NCBI RefSeq assembly: GCF_002585305.1
Contig: NZ_NUNF01000016.1
Span: 110,446 to 174,445, forward strand
Direction of reading: 5' to 3'
Source: Bacillus sp. AFS037270
GTDB taxonomy: Bacteria > Bacillota > Bacilli > Bacillales_B > DSM-18226
Length of the DNA stretch: 64,000 bases
Shown: positions 46,418 to 54,128 of the stretch, piece by piece
Layout of the letters: each line of letters starts with the position of its first letter
How positions within the stretch are numbered: position 1 is the first letter of the stretch
Made by a program: the position numbers and the translations under genes
Notes under the pieces: model-generated
The model's input: the letters and a program-made list of their open reading frames with translations, nothing else
Told to the model about the DNA's origin: nothing
Database searches by the model: none

Positions 46418-46618
46418 CGGTAAGATGTGCCTGTAAAAACTCAGTTTATTCATTGTTATGCACTTGTATTAAAAATCAGGTGAGTTAATTCTACTTCCAG
46501 TATTCGGCGGAACCCCAAGTAAAGAATAAATAGAGAAATATAAATAATTTAATGGAAAGTTTGTCAATGACTTTTGGGCATTCTGTTTATTCTTCTATTT
46601 ACTTTAGATAATTTTAAA

Positions 46619-46755
46619 TCACCAACTTTTCAAAAAGATAATCACCAATTTTAATTGATTTGTTGAGTAATCAACGAATTACGTGAATTTAACCATTGAA
46701 GATATCCTATTTCTTTTTATAATTATAAACAGATGTTGATTAATCGATAGATATT
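46619..46755. promoter_or_regulatory. R1: TetR-type promoter/operator module
   Basis: First of three near-identical ~130-bp modules. It contains the palindrome GTTGA-gtaa-TCAAC (46662-46675), -35 TTGAAG (46696-46701), 16-bp spacer, -10 TATAAT (46718-46723) and a second, imperfect palindrome GTTGA-ttaa-TCgAt (46735-46748). Palindrome centres are 73 bp apart. It drives the flavodoxin-fold reductase gene 130 bp downstream. The rest of 46.4-46.9 kb shows nothing else. Confidence 0.7.
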
Positions 46756-46883
46756 CACTTTTCAAATCGCATAATTAGGAGTGCCTAGGTAACGATATCT
46801 GTAATACAAAAGGTAAGGTTGTTATGGGGGAAGGTAAAGTCTTCTGAAATCAACCAAATAAATCTAAAAGGAGAGATTTTTAA

Positions 46884-47429
46884 ATGAAAACATTGGTTCT
46901 TGTTTTTCACCCAGATATTAATAATTCTCGGATTAATCGGCGTTTGGCGGAAGAAATGGAGAAGCAAGCAAACGTTACCGTTCACCGTGTCTATGAGGCA
47001 TACCCAAATGAACAAATCGATGTCGCAGCTGAGCAAAGGCTATTGGAAGAGCATGACCGCATCGTATTGCAATTCCCTTTCTATTGGTACAGCGCTCCTC
47101 CATTGCTGAAAAAATGGGAAGATGAAGTCCTTACCTTCGGCTGGGCTTATGGAAGCAACGGGGATAAACTTCATAACAAAGAGTTGTTGATTGCTGTTTC
47201 CACAGCCGGAACTGAAGAGTATTATACGCCAACCGGCAGGCATAAATATACCGTTACAGAGCTGTTACGCCCTCTTCAGGCGACTAGCAACTTGATCGGT
47301 ACCCGCTATTTGACCCCATTTATAGTGTATGGAGTGTGGCAAATGTCCAACGAGCAGCTTGAGCAAAGTGCGAAGGATTACGTGGCTTATGCATTGAACT
47401 CCGAATTAGAAGTACTTGCTGTACGCTAA
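46884..47429 (+). CDS. NAD(P)H oxidoreductase, flavodoxin-like fold (KefF/MdaB type)
   Basis: FMN or FAD quinone-reductase-like protein, 181 residues. N-terminal VLVFHPDINNSRINRRLAEE, FPFYWYSAPPLLKKWEDEV and TFGWAYG are hallmarks of the NQO/KefF family. Start ATG 46884 is behind AAAAGGAGAG. It is the only gene behind module R1, so it should respond to the TetR pair at 50.5-51.7 kb. It probably performs two-electron reduction of quinones or other electrophiles. Confidence 0.92.
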   Translation: MKTLVLVFHPDINNSRINRRLAEEMEKQANVTVHRVYEAYPNEQIDVAAEQRLLEEHDRIVLQFPFYWYSAPPLLKKWEDEVLTFGWAYGSNGDKLHNKELLIAVSTAGTEEYYTPTGRHKYTVTELLRPLQATSNLIGTRYLTPFIVYGVWQMSNEQLEQSAKDYVAYALNSELEVLAVR

Positions 47430-47474
47430 TTCACAAAAATAAACCGTTAAAAAAATAGAAAAAACGTGAAATGT

Positions 47475-47549
47475 ATGAAATTAGTAAATTTGCAAACAGA
47501 CAAAATCCCTCCGATTGCTTTGGTACATGGTCATGGGGCATCCGGGTAA
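47475..47549 (+). pseudogene. Possible remnant of a fumarylacetoacetate-hydrolase-type gene
   Basis: An ATG opens MKLVNLQTDKIPPIALVHGH and stops after 24 codons. The first eight residues match the usual start of FAH-family proteins, then the similarity is lost. No good ribosome site is seen. It may equally be a chance ORF. Confidence 0.25.
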
Positions 47550-47650
47550 GTGGGGGCCATATCCATCTAGAATAAACTACCCTAATATTGGGGGCAGTTT
47601 ATTTAAAATTGATGTTTAATAAATCATTAATTTATTAGGAGTGGTAATAA

Positions 47651-48877
47651 TTGAATGTAAAAGCAAGTAAACATCAACTTAGTTTTGCCCTGATGTTAGC
47701 AGTATTTTGTGCGTTAGGACCATTTACCGTCGATATGTATCTTTCATCATTCCCACAAATTATGAACTCCTTTGGAACAAACGCATCTATGGTTCAGATG
47801 AGTTTAACTGCTAGTATATTAGGACTAAGCATTGGTCAAATGGTAAACGGTACTTTAAGTGATGTTCATGGAAGACGTAAACCTTTGTTAATCTCCATGT
47901 TTCTGTATTTTATTTCCTCGATAGGCTGTGCTTTTGCACCGAATATTCAAATTTTTATTGCATTACGTTTTATACAAGGTTTTGTCGCTTCTGCTGGCCT
48001 TGTTATCTCTCGTGCTATTGTTCGCGATCTATATAGTGGAGTTGAACTAACGAAGTTTTTTGCACTACTCAGTACGATTACTAGTGTCACTCCATTACTC
48101 TCGCCACTTGCAGGAAGTGCCGTTACTTCTTTTACCTCATGGATTGGTGTGTTCATTTTTACAGGACTTTTAGGAATCTACCTAACAATTATAACATCGT
48201 GGAAGATAAAAGAAACTTTACCTGTGGACAAACGGATACAGAGTAACTATAGCGAGTTATTGAATAACTACAAAAAATTGATTTTCGATCGAACATTTAT
48301 GGGATATGCTCTTGTATCAGGAATTATCTTTGCAGGTGTATTTGCTTATGTTTCTGGAAGTCCTTTTATTTACCAAAAAGTTTACGGTGTATCTCCTCAA
48401 GTTTTTTCGCTACTATTCGCCTTGAATGGGATTAGTTTAATGTTAGCTGCTCAACTTACTAAATACCTGGCCGGCCGGATGAGTCCACGTCATATTTTTT
48501 TGATTGGCTTGTGGTATGCATTTATTGCTAGTCTCGCAGTTTTAATTGTGGTCTTATTTCATGGACCGTTAGTTGCACTAGTTATTTCACTCTTCTTATT
48601 CAATTCATCAAACGGTATCATTGGACCGATTTCATTTACATTAGCGATGGAGTCTCAAGGACACATTGCAGGAACTGCTTCTGCACTGCTAGGGATTCTT
48701 CCATTTTTGTTAGGATCTGTTGCTTCTCCATTAGTGGGAATAGCGGGTGAATATTCTGCTTTACCATTAGGAGTGATTATTTTTACAACCAGTTTGTTGG
48801 CTGTTTTCTTCAATGGAGTCCTAATAAAAAAAGGCAAAGTGGTGGCCTCTACATCAAAAAAAATCAGTAATGTTTAA
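47651..48877 (+). CDS. Bcr/CflA-type multidrug efflux MFS transporter
   Basis: A 12-helix permease, 408 residues from TTG 47651 behind TTAGGAGTGG. The Bcr/CflA N-terminus ALGPFTVDMYLSSFPQI, motif A in VNGTLSDVHGRRKPLLIS and motif C region in GSAVTSFTSWIGVF are clear. It exports drugs or small metabolites by proton antiport. It is between modules R1 and R2 with no module of its own. Confidence 0.92.
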   Translation: MNVKASKHQLSFALMLAVFCALGPFTVDMYLSSFPQIMNSFGTNASMVQMSLTASILGLSIGQMVNGTLSDVHGRRKPLLISMFLYFISSIGCAFAPNIQIFIALRFIQGFVASAGLVISRAIVRDLYSGVELTKFFALLSTITSVTPLLSPLAGSAVTSFTSWIGVFIFTGLLGIYLTIITSWKIKETLPVDKRIQSNYSELLNNYKKLIFDRTFMGYALVSGIIFAGVFAYVSGSPFIYQKVYGVSPQVFSLLFALNGISLMLAAQLTKYLAGRMSPRHIFLIGLWYAFIASLAVLIVVLFHGPLVALVISLFLFNSSNGIIGPISFTLAMESQGHIAGTASALLGILPFLLGSVASPLVGIAGEYSALPLGVIIFTTSLLAVFFNGVLIKKGKVVASTSKKISNV

Positions 48878-48907
48878 GTACTCAAACCTTTTAAACGAAA
48901 GGTATTC

Positions 48908-49027
48908 TCAAGCGTCGAAGCCGAGAAAGGGGAGTTCGTTCGGGAGATAAGGAGTCGCCTCAAGCGTCGAAGCCGAGGAAAGTAAGGTCGTTTGGGGGAT
49001 AAGAAGTTTACCAAAGCATTGAAGCCC
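48908..49027. repeat. 52-bp tandem repeat, about 2.3 copies
   Basis: A unit beginning TCAAGCGTCGAAGCCGAG at 48908 recurs at 48960 with a few changes, and a partial third copy starts at 49012. The copies contain AAGCGTCGAAGCC and GGATAAG-type cores and are more GC-rich than their surroundings. No spacer/repeat alternation and no coding frame is seen. Origin unknown. Confidence 0.7.
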
Positions 49028-49166
49028 AACTTTACCTAAAGATAATCAACAATTTTAATAGATTTGTTGAGTAATTAACAAATTGCGTTAATTTAACCAT
49101 TGAACGTACTCTGAATCTTTTTATAATTATTAACAGGTGTTGATTAATCAATCATTATTAATTTTT
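49025..49166. promoter_or_regulatory. R2: TetR-type promoter/operator module
   Basis: Second copy: palindrome GTTGA-gtaa-TtAAC (49066-49079), -35 TTGAAC (49100-49105), 16-bp spacer, -10 TATAAT (49122-49127), palindrome GTTGA-ttaa-TCAAT (49139-49152). Centres are 73 bp apart, as in R1 and R3. It drives the CMD-like gene and the cupin gene. Confidence 0.75.
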
Positions 49167-49234
49167 ATATGCATCAAGTTAAGCGAATTTTTGGAATAAT
49201 AGAAGCAAAATAACTACATACAGGAGGCTTATTT

Positions 49235-49990
49235 ATGGATCGTGTTGAAAAGAGCAAGGAAAAATACAAAGAACTATTTGGCAATGGAGTACCAGCGGCA
49301 TATGCTACCGATCCTGATTTTCAGGACATTTTGAGCCGCTTCATTTTTGGAGAAGTTTTCTATCAAGGTAACCTTGATGATAAGCAACGTGAGCTAATCA
49401 CCTTGGTAGTGCTTGCGACGAATCAGACGTTGCCTCAGCTCAAGGCACGTGTAGGTGCTTCTCTGAACGTTTGGCTGACACCTGTAGAAATCAAAGAGGC
49501 TATTTACCAGTGTGCTCCATACATTGGATTTCCCAAAACATTAAACGCCATCAATGAAGTCAATGAGGTTTTCAAAGCAAAGGAAATCACTTTACCAATT
49601 GAAAGCCAAAAGACGGTAGATGAAGAGAACCGTTTTGAAAAAGGACTTGCTGCTCAAGTAGAGATTTTTGGTGATGTGATTGCAAAAATGCATAAGACTG
49701 CCCCAGCAAATCAAAAGCATATGCAGGATTATCTTTCCTCCTTTTGCTTTGGAGACTTTTACACCCGAAGCGGACTTGATTTGAAAACACGAGAGTTGTT
49801 GACACTCTGTATTATCAGTACATTAGGCGGTTGTGAAAGCCAAGTAAAGTCACATGTGATTGGTAACAAAAATGTGGGAAATGATAAGGAAACATTAATC
49901 ACTGCCATCACTCATTGCCTTCCATATATGGGCTTTCCAAGAACACTGAACGCATTAGCTTGCGTTAATGAAATGATTCCTGAAAATTAA
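49235..49990 (+). CDS. Carboxymuconolactone-decarboxylase-like protein, two domains
   Basis: A 251-residue protein made of two CMD domains (about 20-110 and 135-245). Each has the D..RELxTL helix (LDDKQRELITLVVLAT and LDLKTRELLTLCIIST) and a CxPYxGFPxTLNA segment. This family includes decarboxylases and AhpD-like proteins; the CxxC of AhpD is not seen. Start ATG 49235 follows CAGGAGGC. It is paired with a cupin, a common pairing in detoxification operons of this type. Confidence 0.88.
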   Translation: MDRVEKSKEKYKELFGNGVPAAYATDPDFQDILSRFIFGEVFYQGNLDDKQRELITLVVLATNQTLPQLKARVGASLNVWLTPVEIKEAIYQCAPYIGFPKTLNAINEVNEVFKAKEITLPIESQKTVDEENRFEKGLAAQVEIFGDVIAKMHKTAPANQKHMQDYLSSFCFGDFYTRSGLDLKTRELLTLCIISTLGGCESQVKSHVIGNKNVGNDKETLITAITHCLPYMGFPRTLNALACVNEMIPEN

Positions 49991-50031
49991 TTGGTTAATA
50001 ATAAAAATAAAGTTTATTGGAGGAATTAAAA

Positions 50032-50442
50032 ATGGCAAAACATGAAGAAGTAAAAAATGGCGTTATTTTCCCAGTGGGCGAAAAAAATGAAGCATTTGCA
50101 CAATTTTTTGTGGGACAAAGTTACCTTAAATCATTAGTTGCTGATCCTAAAGTGAATGTTGGTGTTGGGAATGTGACTTTTGAACCGGGATGCCGAAATA
50201 ACTGGCATATCCATCGTGATGGATTTCAAATTTTATTAGTAACTGGCGGCGAAGGTTGGTACCAAGAAGAAGGAAAACCTGCTCAATTCTTAAAAGCTGG
50301 CGATGTTATTGTTACTCACGATGGCGTGAAGCACTGGCATGGTGCCGCAAAAGACAGCTGGTTTGAACACATTGCAATCACTGCAGGTAAGCCGGAATGG
50401 TTAGAACCAGTTTCAGACGAAGAATATGAAAAATGTAACTAA
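50032..50442 (+). CDS. Cupin-domain protein
   Basis: Single-domain cupin, 136 residues from ATG 50032 behind TTGGAGGAATT. Metal-site motif 1 is WHIHRDGFQILLVTGGEGWY and motif 2 is GDVIVTHDGVKHWHGA, giving two His, one Gln and a final His as probable metal ligands. It is 41 bp after the CMD-like gene and ends at a terminator. Enzymatic role unknown; quercetinase- or isomerase-like activity is possible. Confidence 0.9.
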   Translation: MAKHEEVKNGVIFPVGEKNEAFAQFFVGQSYLKSLVADPKVNVGVGNVTFEPGCRNNWHIHRDGFQILLVTGGEGWYQEEGKPAQFLKAGDVIVTHDGVKHWHGAAKDSWFEHIAITAGKPEWLEPVSDEEYEKCN

Positions 50443-50463
50443 ATAAAAATAAAAGATAAACTA

Positions 50464-50493
50464 AACGCATCGAATCATTGAATTCGATGCGTT
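50464..50493. terminator. Terminator between cupin and tetR genes
   Basis: Perfect 12-bp stem AACGCATCGAAT / ATTCGATGCGTT with a 6-nt loop. It sits between converging genes and may serve both. Confidence 0.75.
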
Positions 50494-50532
50494 AGCTTTA
50501 CGTAAAAATAATTCTTTTAAAATTATTATGAA

Positions 50533-51081
50533 TTATTCTAAGTTCCTATCTAACAATGCCCCTGTTTGTTCGGCCATAACACGAGCGGGCAAAGGCATTC
50601 CATTTTTAAACCACCATTCTACAGCCCCAACGATTGCTGTTCCAAAAAATTGAAGAATAACATCTTCACTTAATCCTTGATTTTTTCCTTCGGATGTATC
50701 TACTTCAGGTTTATACTCTTCTACGACTAACTCTAGAAACCGACTACGAAAAGAAGGAGCCCCTTTACTCGCTAACATAGTCGAAAAGAATAAGTAATGA
50801 TGCTCAAAGTATTCGAACCAAACATAATTTCCTTCTTGAAATGTCATTTCAGATGCTGATTGGCAAAGGTCTCGGAGATTGTTCATATGTTCTTCTATCA
50901 TCTTATCCAGTAAATCATATTTATCAGTGTAATGTAGGTAGATCGTACCTCGGTTCACATCGGCTCTGTCCGCAATATCCTGAATGGTAATGTCATCAAA
51001 ACTTTTTTCAGACATCAGTTCAGTAACAGCCTTTTTTATGGCTTCTTGGCTTTTCGTTATTCTTCTATCAACTTTTGCCAA
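50533..51081 (-). CDS. TetR-family repressor, paralogue A
   Basis: TetR regulator of 182 residues. The N-terminal HTH (about 8-55) contains FDDITIQDIADRADVNRGTIYLHY. The C-terminal ligand domain includes FFSTMLASKGAPSFRSRFLE. It is clearly paralogous to the next gene (long identical stretches over the whole length). Start and upstream sequence resemble those of paralogue B, so the duplication took the control region with it. It is a probable repressor of modules R1-R3. Confidence 0.9.
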   Translation of the reverse strand: MAKVDRRITKSQEAIKKAVTELMSEKSFDDITIQDIADRADVNRGTIYLHYTDKYDLLDKMIEEHMNNLRDLCQSASEMTFQEGNYVWFEYFEHHYLFFSTMLASKGAPSFRSRFLELVVEEYKPEVDTSEGKNQGLSEDVILQFFGTAIVGAVEWWFKNGMPLPARVMAEQTGALLDRNLE

Positions 51082-51087
51082 TAGAAA

Positions 51088-51155
51088 TCACCAATCTTTC
51101 CGAATGATAGTCTTAGATCTTTATTTGAATTGCGTTCTCTTAACTTTTGAAGGTT
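51088..51155. repeat. R5: decayed copy of the promoter/operator module
   Basis: Upstream of tetR paralogue A the sequence keeps TCACCAAtCTTTCC and GAATTGCGTT..TTAAC..TTGAA from module R3, in order, but both GTTGA palindromes are lost. It shows the module was duplicated along with the tetR gene and then decayed. Confidence 0.5.
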
Positions 51156-51210
51156 TTGTTGACAATAAGCGTCTAAGAAAATGTTCGCTTAAAAAGACGA
51201 TTAGAAATAA

Positions 51211-51750
51211 CTATACAATCCTCTCTAACAAAATCCCTAATTCTTTTGCTATTGATTGAGGTGGAGATGGCATTCCTTCCTTTAACCATGATTCCAAAAC
51301 CCCTACGTATGCATTTGCTGCAAATTTAACAATAACATTTTCACTTAGACCTTGATTTTTCTTTTCGTCCACCTCATCCTTAAACGCTTCGATAAGAAAC
51401 TCTAGAAACTTAGTGCGAAAAGAAGGAGCCCCTTTACTCGCTAACATGGTTGAAAAGAATAGATAATTACTCTCAAAGAATTCGAAAAAGGTTTGAGTCG
51501 CATCGACCCATTCCTGTTCACATGCCCATACACTTGTTTCCCTAAGCTGGTTTATATGTTCTTCCATCAGTTTATCCAGAAGATCATATTTATCGGTGTA
51601 ATGAAGATAGATGGTTCCGCGATTAACATTTGCTCTGTTCGAAATATCCTGAATGGTAATCTCATCAAAACTTTTCTCAGTCATTAAATCTATTAAAGCA
51701 TTTTTAATTGCTTCTTGGCTTTTCGTTATTCTTCTATCTACCTTAGACAT
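51211..51750 (-). CDS. TetR-family repressor, paralogue B
   Basis: TetR regulator of 179 residues with the HTH FDEITIQDISNRANVNRGTIYLHY and a C-terminal domain sharing FFSTMLASKGAPSFRTKFLE with paralogue A. It starts next to module R3, which also faces the tautomerase/MFS genes. Divergent layout with the operator module suggests self-control as well as control of the rightward genes. Confidence 0.9.
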   Translation of the reverse strand: MSKVDRRITKSQEAIKNALIDLMTEKSFDEITIQDISNRANVNRGTIYLHYTDKYDLLDKLMEEHINQLRETSVWACEQEWVDATQTFFEFFESNYLFFSTMLASKGAPSFRTKFLEFLIEAFKDEVDEKKNQGLSENVIVKFAANAYVGVLESWLKEGMPSPPQSIAKELGILLERIV

Positions 51751-51755
51751 TCTAA

Positions 51756-51900
51756 TTCACCAAACTTTCCCGTAGATAATCAACAATATGATTTGATTTG
51801 TTGAGTAATCAACGAATTGCGTTAATTTAACCATTGAACACACTCGGAATCTTTTTATAATTATAAACAGATGTTGATTAATCAATCAATATTAATTTTT
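51756..51900. promoter_or_regulatory. R3: TetR-type promoter/operator module
   Basis: Third copy: palindrome GTTGA-gtaa-TCAAC (51800-51813), -35 TTGAAC (51834-51839), 16-bp spacer, -10 TATAAT (51856-51861), palindrome GTTGA-ttaa-TCAAT (51873-51886). Centres are 73 bp apart. It lies between tetR B and the rightward tautomerase remnant/MFS/cyclophilin-like genes. Confidence 0.78.
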
Positions 51901-51967
51901 ACAGCTCCAATTTAGTTGTGTAAAGGAAGTTATTCCCGAAAATAATTTAACGATAGGAGAATAGTGG

Positions 51968-52195
51968 ATGCCACACATTATTGTAAAACTATTGCCAGGT
52001 CGAACTGAGGATCAATAGAAAGAACTTACAGATAAGCTTGTGCAGGCTGTTATGGAAACAGTAAACGCTGGAGAGGAAAGTATTTCTGTTTCGTTTGAAG
52101 AAATTCCGAATGGGAAATGGGCAGAAGAAGTGTATAAGCCTGATATTTTAGGAAAAGAAAAAACGTTGTATAAAAAACCTGGGTATAGCTATTAA
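51968..52195 (+). pseudogene. 4-oxalocrotonate-tautomerase-like gene with amber stop
   Basis: ATG 51968 follows TAGGAG and encodes MPHIIVKLLPGRTEDQ, then TAG (52016-52018), then KELTDKLVQAVMETV and further, to a normal stop at 52193-52195. Apart from the amber codon the 75-codon frame is complete. Pro2, the catalytic base of the family once Met is removed, is kept. The nonsense codon sits where family members have a lysine or glutamine, so a single change explains it. It lies behind an intact R3 module, so the decay looks recent. Confidence 0.85.
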
Positions 52196-52249
52196 GAAAA
52201 GAAGGAAATAATCATGACAATTTTTTTAGAGGAGTGATTGGGAAAAATT

Positions 52250-53422
52250 ATGAACAACACATGGAAAATTTACCTGTTGGCCCTTATTACGTTCATGGTT
52301 AGTACATCGGAGTACGTCATTGCAGGTATTTTGGATAAAGTAGCTGCCTCGAATCATGTTTCAGTATCGGCGGCAGGACAGCTAATCACCGTATTTGCTC
52401 TTGCTAATGCGTTCGGATCACCACTTGTTGTGATGGCGACGACAAAAATGAATCAGCGTAAGTTAATGATACTTTCTCTTGTTCTTATGGTAATCGGCAG
52501 CGTGATGACCATCACACTTCCAGGCTTTGGTTTTCTTATCGTCTCTCGCATTATACTAGCTCTAGGAAGTGGAGTGTTTGCCATTGCGGCAAAGACTGCC
52601 GCAGCAAAATTAGCACCGCCCGAAAAACAAGCAGGGGCTATCGGCACAGTAATACTTGGGTTTAGTGCTGCTATCATCATCGGTGTACCAATTGGCCGTG
52701 TGGTAGCCACTGTATACGATTGGAAGCTAATCTTCGTTGGTATCGGGGTTCTTAGTTTACTAGCAATCTTTCTTATCATGCGAACGATTCCTGCCTCTAA
52801 TAACGGGGTGGCCGTCCCTCTGAGCAAGCAACTCTCGTATTTAAAGAATTCGAAAATCTTAATGGGCCTTGGTGCAACGTTCTTTTGGCAGTTAGGATAT
52901 GGGGTGATGTATTCCTATATTGCCCCATTCCTATTAACCGTTACATTCATGAGCGGACGAGAAGTGAGCGGTGCCTTGTTTGCCTTCGGTATCGCTACCT
53001 TGATTGGTTCAAAGTTTGGGGGATTCATGACGGATCGGATTGGTAATCCCAGAACTCTTGTGGGTGGTTTGGTTGTCCACGTTATCGCTTTAGTGTTGCT
53101 ATCTACTATTGCCAAATCAACCGTTGTCGCCATTCCATTGCTTATGCTCTGGTCCTTCTCGGCGTGGTCGTCTGGTCCAGGTATGCAGTATAATCTGGTC
53201 TGGCTTGCGCCAGAAGCTTCAGGAATTATGCTTAGCCTGTATGGCTCCTTCATACAGTTGGGGATAGCTGCGGCCGCAGGGATTGGGGGTATAGCAGTAA
53301 GAAGTACATCCGTTCATGCAGTTAGTTGGATCGGAGCAGGATCAGTTGCCATTGCGGCCATTATTACGGCGGTTTCATTTAGCCTTAATCGTAAAGTGGC
53401 TAAGTACGAGAATGTGGTCTAA
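52250..53422 (+). CDS. MFS transporter, DHA1 (AraJ/YdhP-like)
   Basis: A 12-helix efflux permease of about 390 residues. N-terminal TFMVSTSEYVIAGILDKVAA and GAIGTVILGFSAAIIIGVPIGR match the DHA1 group. The start is uncertain: GAGGAG (52229-52234) is 3 nt before TTG 52238 and 15 nt before ATG 52250. A 7-codon ORF (ATG 52214, MTIFLEE) with its own ribosome site overlaps this region and may couple translation. It is in the R3 unit after the tautomerase remnant. Confidence 0.88.
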   Translation: MNNTWKIYLLALITFMVSTSEYVIAGILDKVAASNHVSVSAAGQLITVFALANAFGSPLVVMATTKMNQRKLMILSLVLMVIGSVMTITLPGFGFLIVSRIILALGSGVFAIAAKTAAAKLAPPEKQAGAIGTVILGFSAAIIIGVPIGRVVATVYDWKLIFVGIGVLSLLAIFLIMRTIPASNNGVAVPLSKQLSYLKNSKILMGLGATFFWQLGYGVMYSYIAPFLLTVTFMSGREVSGALFAFGIATLIGSKFGGFMTDRIGNPRTLVGGLVVHVIALVLLSTIAKSTVVAIPLLMLWSFSAWSSGPGMQYNLVWLAPEASGIMLSLYGSFIQLGIAAAAGIGGIAVRSTSVHAVSWIGAGSVAIAAIITAVSFSLNRKVAKYENVV

Positions 53423-53434
53423 TGAGGTGGTATT

Positions 53435-53791
53435 GTGAGTAGTATCAAATTGACTTTTAATAACGAGGAAATAATGGTAAAAGTATATGATAACCCAACA
53501 AGCAAGGATTTTTTATCATTACTCCCTATGACTTTAACATTTGAAGATTACGCAGGAACTGAAAAAATTAGCAATTTGCCTAAAAAATTAACGAAAGAAG
53601 ATGCACCATCAGGTTGTGATGCTTCAGTTGGTAATTTCACTTATTATTCCCCTTGGGGAAATTTAGCTATATTTTATCGAGATTTTGGTTTTGCAAATGG
53701 ATTGATTAAATTAGGGAAGATTGAATCTGGTATTGAAAAGCTTGCAAGTATGAAAGGTAATTTTACCGTTACATTTGAAAAAATGGATTAA
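53435..53791 (+). CDS. Cyclophilin-like-fold protein, cytoplasmic
   Basis: A 118-residue protein from GTG 53435 behind GAGGTGGT. The cyclophilin-like domain has IKLTFNNEEIMVKVYDNPTS, LPMTLTFEDYAGTEKI and WGNLAIFYRDFGFANGLIKL. It is a relative of the lipoprotein domain at 45.9 kb but has no signal peptide. It starts 12 bp after the MFS gene and so belongs to the R3 operon. Function unknown; in this fold a small-molecule binding role is as likely as isomerase activity. Confidence 0.85.
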   Translation: MSSIKLTFNNEEIMVKVYDNPTSKDFLSLLPMTLTFEDYAGTEKISNLPKKLTKEDAPSGCDASVGNFTYYSPWGNLAIFYRDFGFANGLIKLGKIESGIEKLASMKGNFTVTFEKMD

Positions 53792-53825
53792 AAAACCTTA
53801 ATAATCAACAATTTAGAATAATTTG

Positions 53826-53867
53826 CCTGTTACTCTTTGGGAAGCTTCCAAAAGAATAACAGGTTTT
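53826..53867 (+). terminator. Terminator of the R3 operon
   Basis: Stem CCTGTTA..TT..GG / CC..AA..TAACAGG with two internal mismatches, followed by five T. Confidence 0.8.
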
Positions 53868-53902
53868 TCTATTTAACAATGTAGGTCAACAAATTTTCTT
53901 AA

Positions 53903-53945
53903 GATAAAAAACAGTTTTGATTAATTTGTTCAATAAGCAAAAATG
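53903..53945. repeat. R4: decayed copy of the promoter/operator module
   Basis: GATAA..AACA.TTTT.AT..ATTTGTT.A.TAA..AA follows the left half of R1-R3 in order but the palindrome arms are broken and no -35/-10 pair is kept. The rest of 53.87-54.13 kb holds nothing recognised. Confidence 0.4.
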
Positions 53946-54128
53946 TGATTCAACTGTTTGGGAATTTTACTAGCGGCTATTTAAAAAAGAAATACTTTTA
54001 ATTCAATTTATGGACAGCTTTTACATACAAGAACAAAGATGATAAAATCTCATTAATGGTTGTAATAAATCTTTTATACAAAAATAGAGATGTAAAATCT
54101 ACTACATTTGTTCAATTGGAGAGAGAGT

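Noticed and set aside
48908..49027. CRISPR array
   Set aside because: Only 2.3 copies of a 52-bp direct tandem unit, no variable spacers and no cas genes.
46619..51900. R1-R3 as MITEs or insertion sequence ends
   Set aside because: No terminal inverted repeats or target duplications were seen; the conserved content is a promoter with operators, which explains the similarity better.
52016..52018. Amber codon read as pyrrolysine in the tautomerase gene
   Set aside because: No pyl genes are visible, and the family needs no such residue; a nonsense mutation is simpler.
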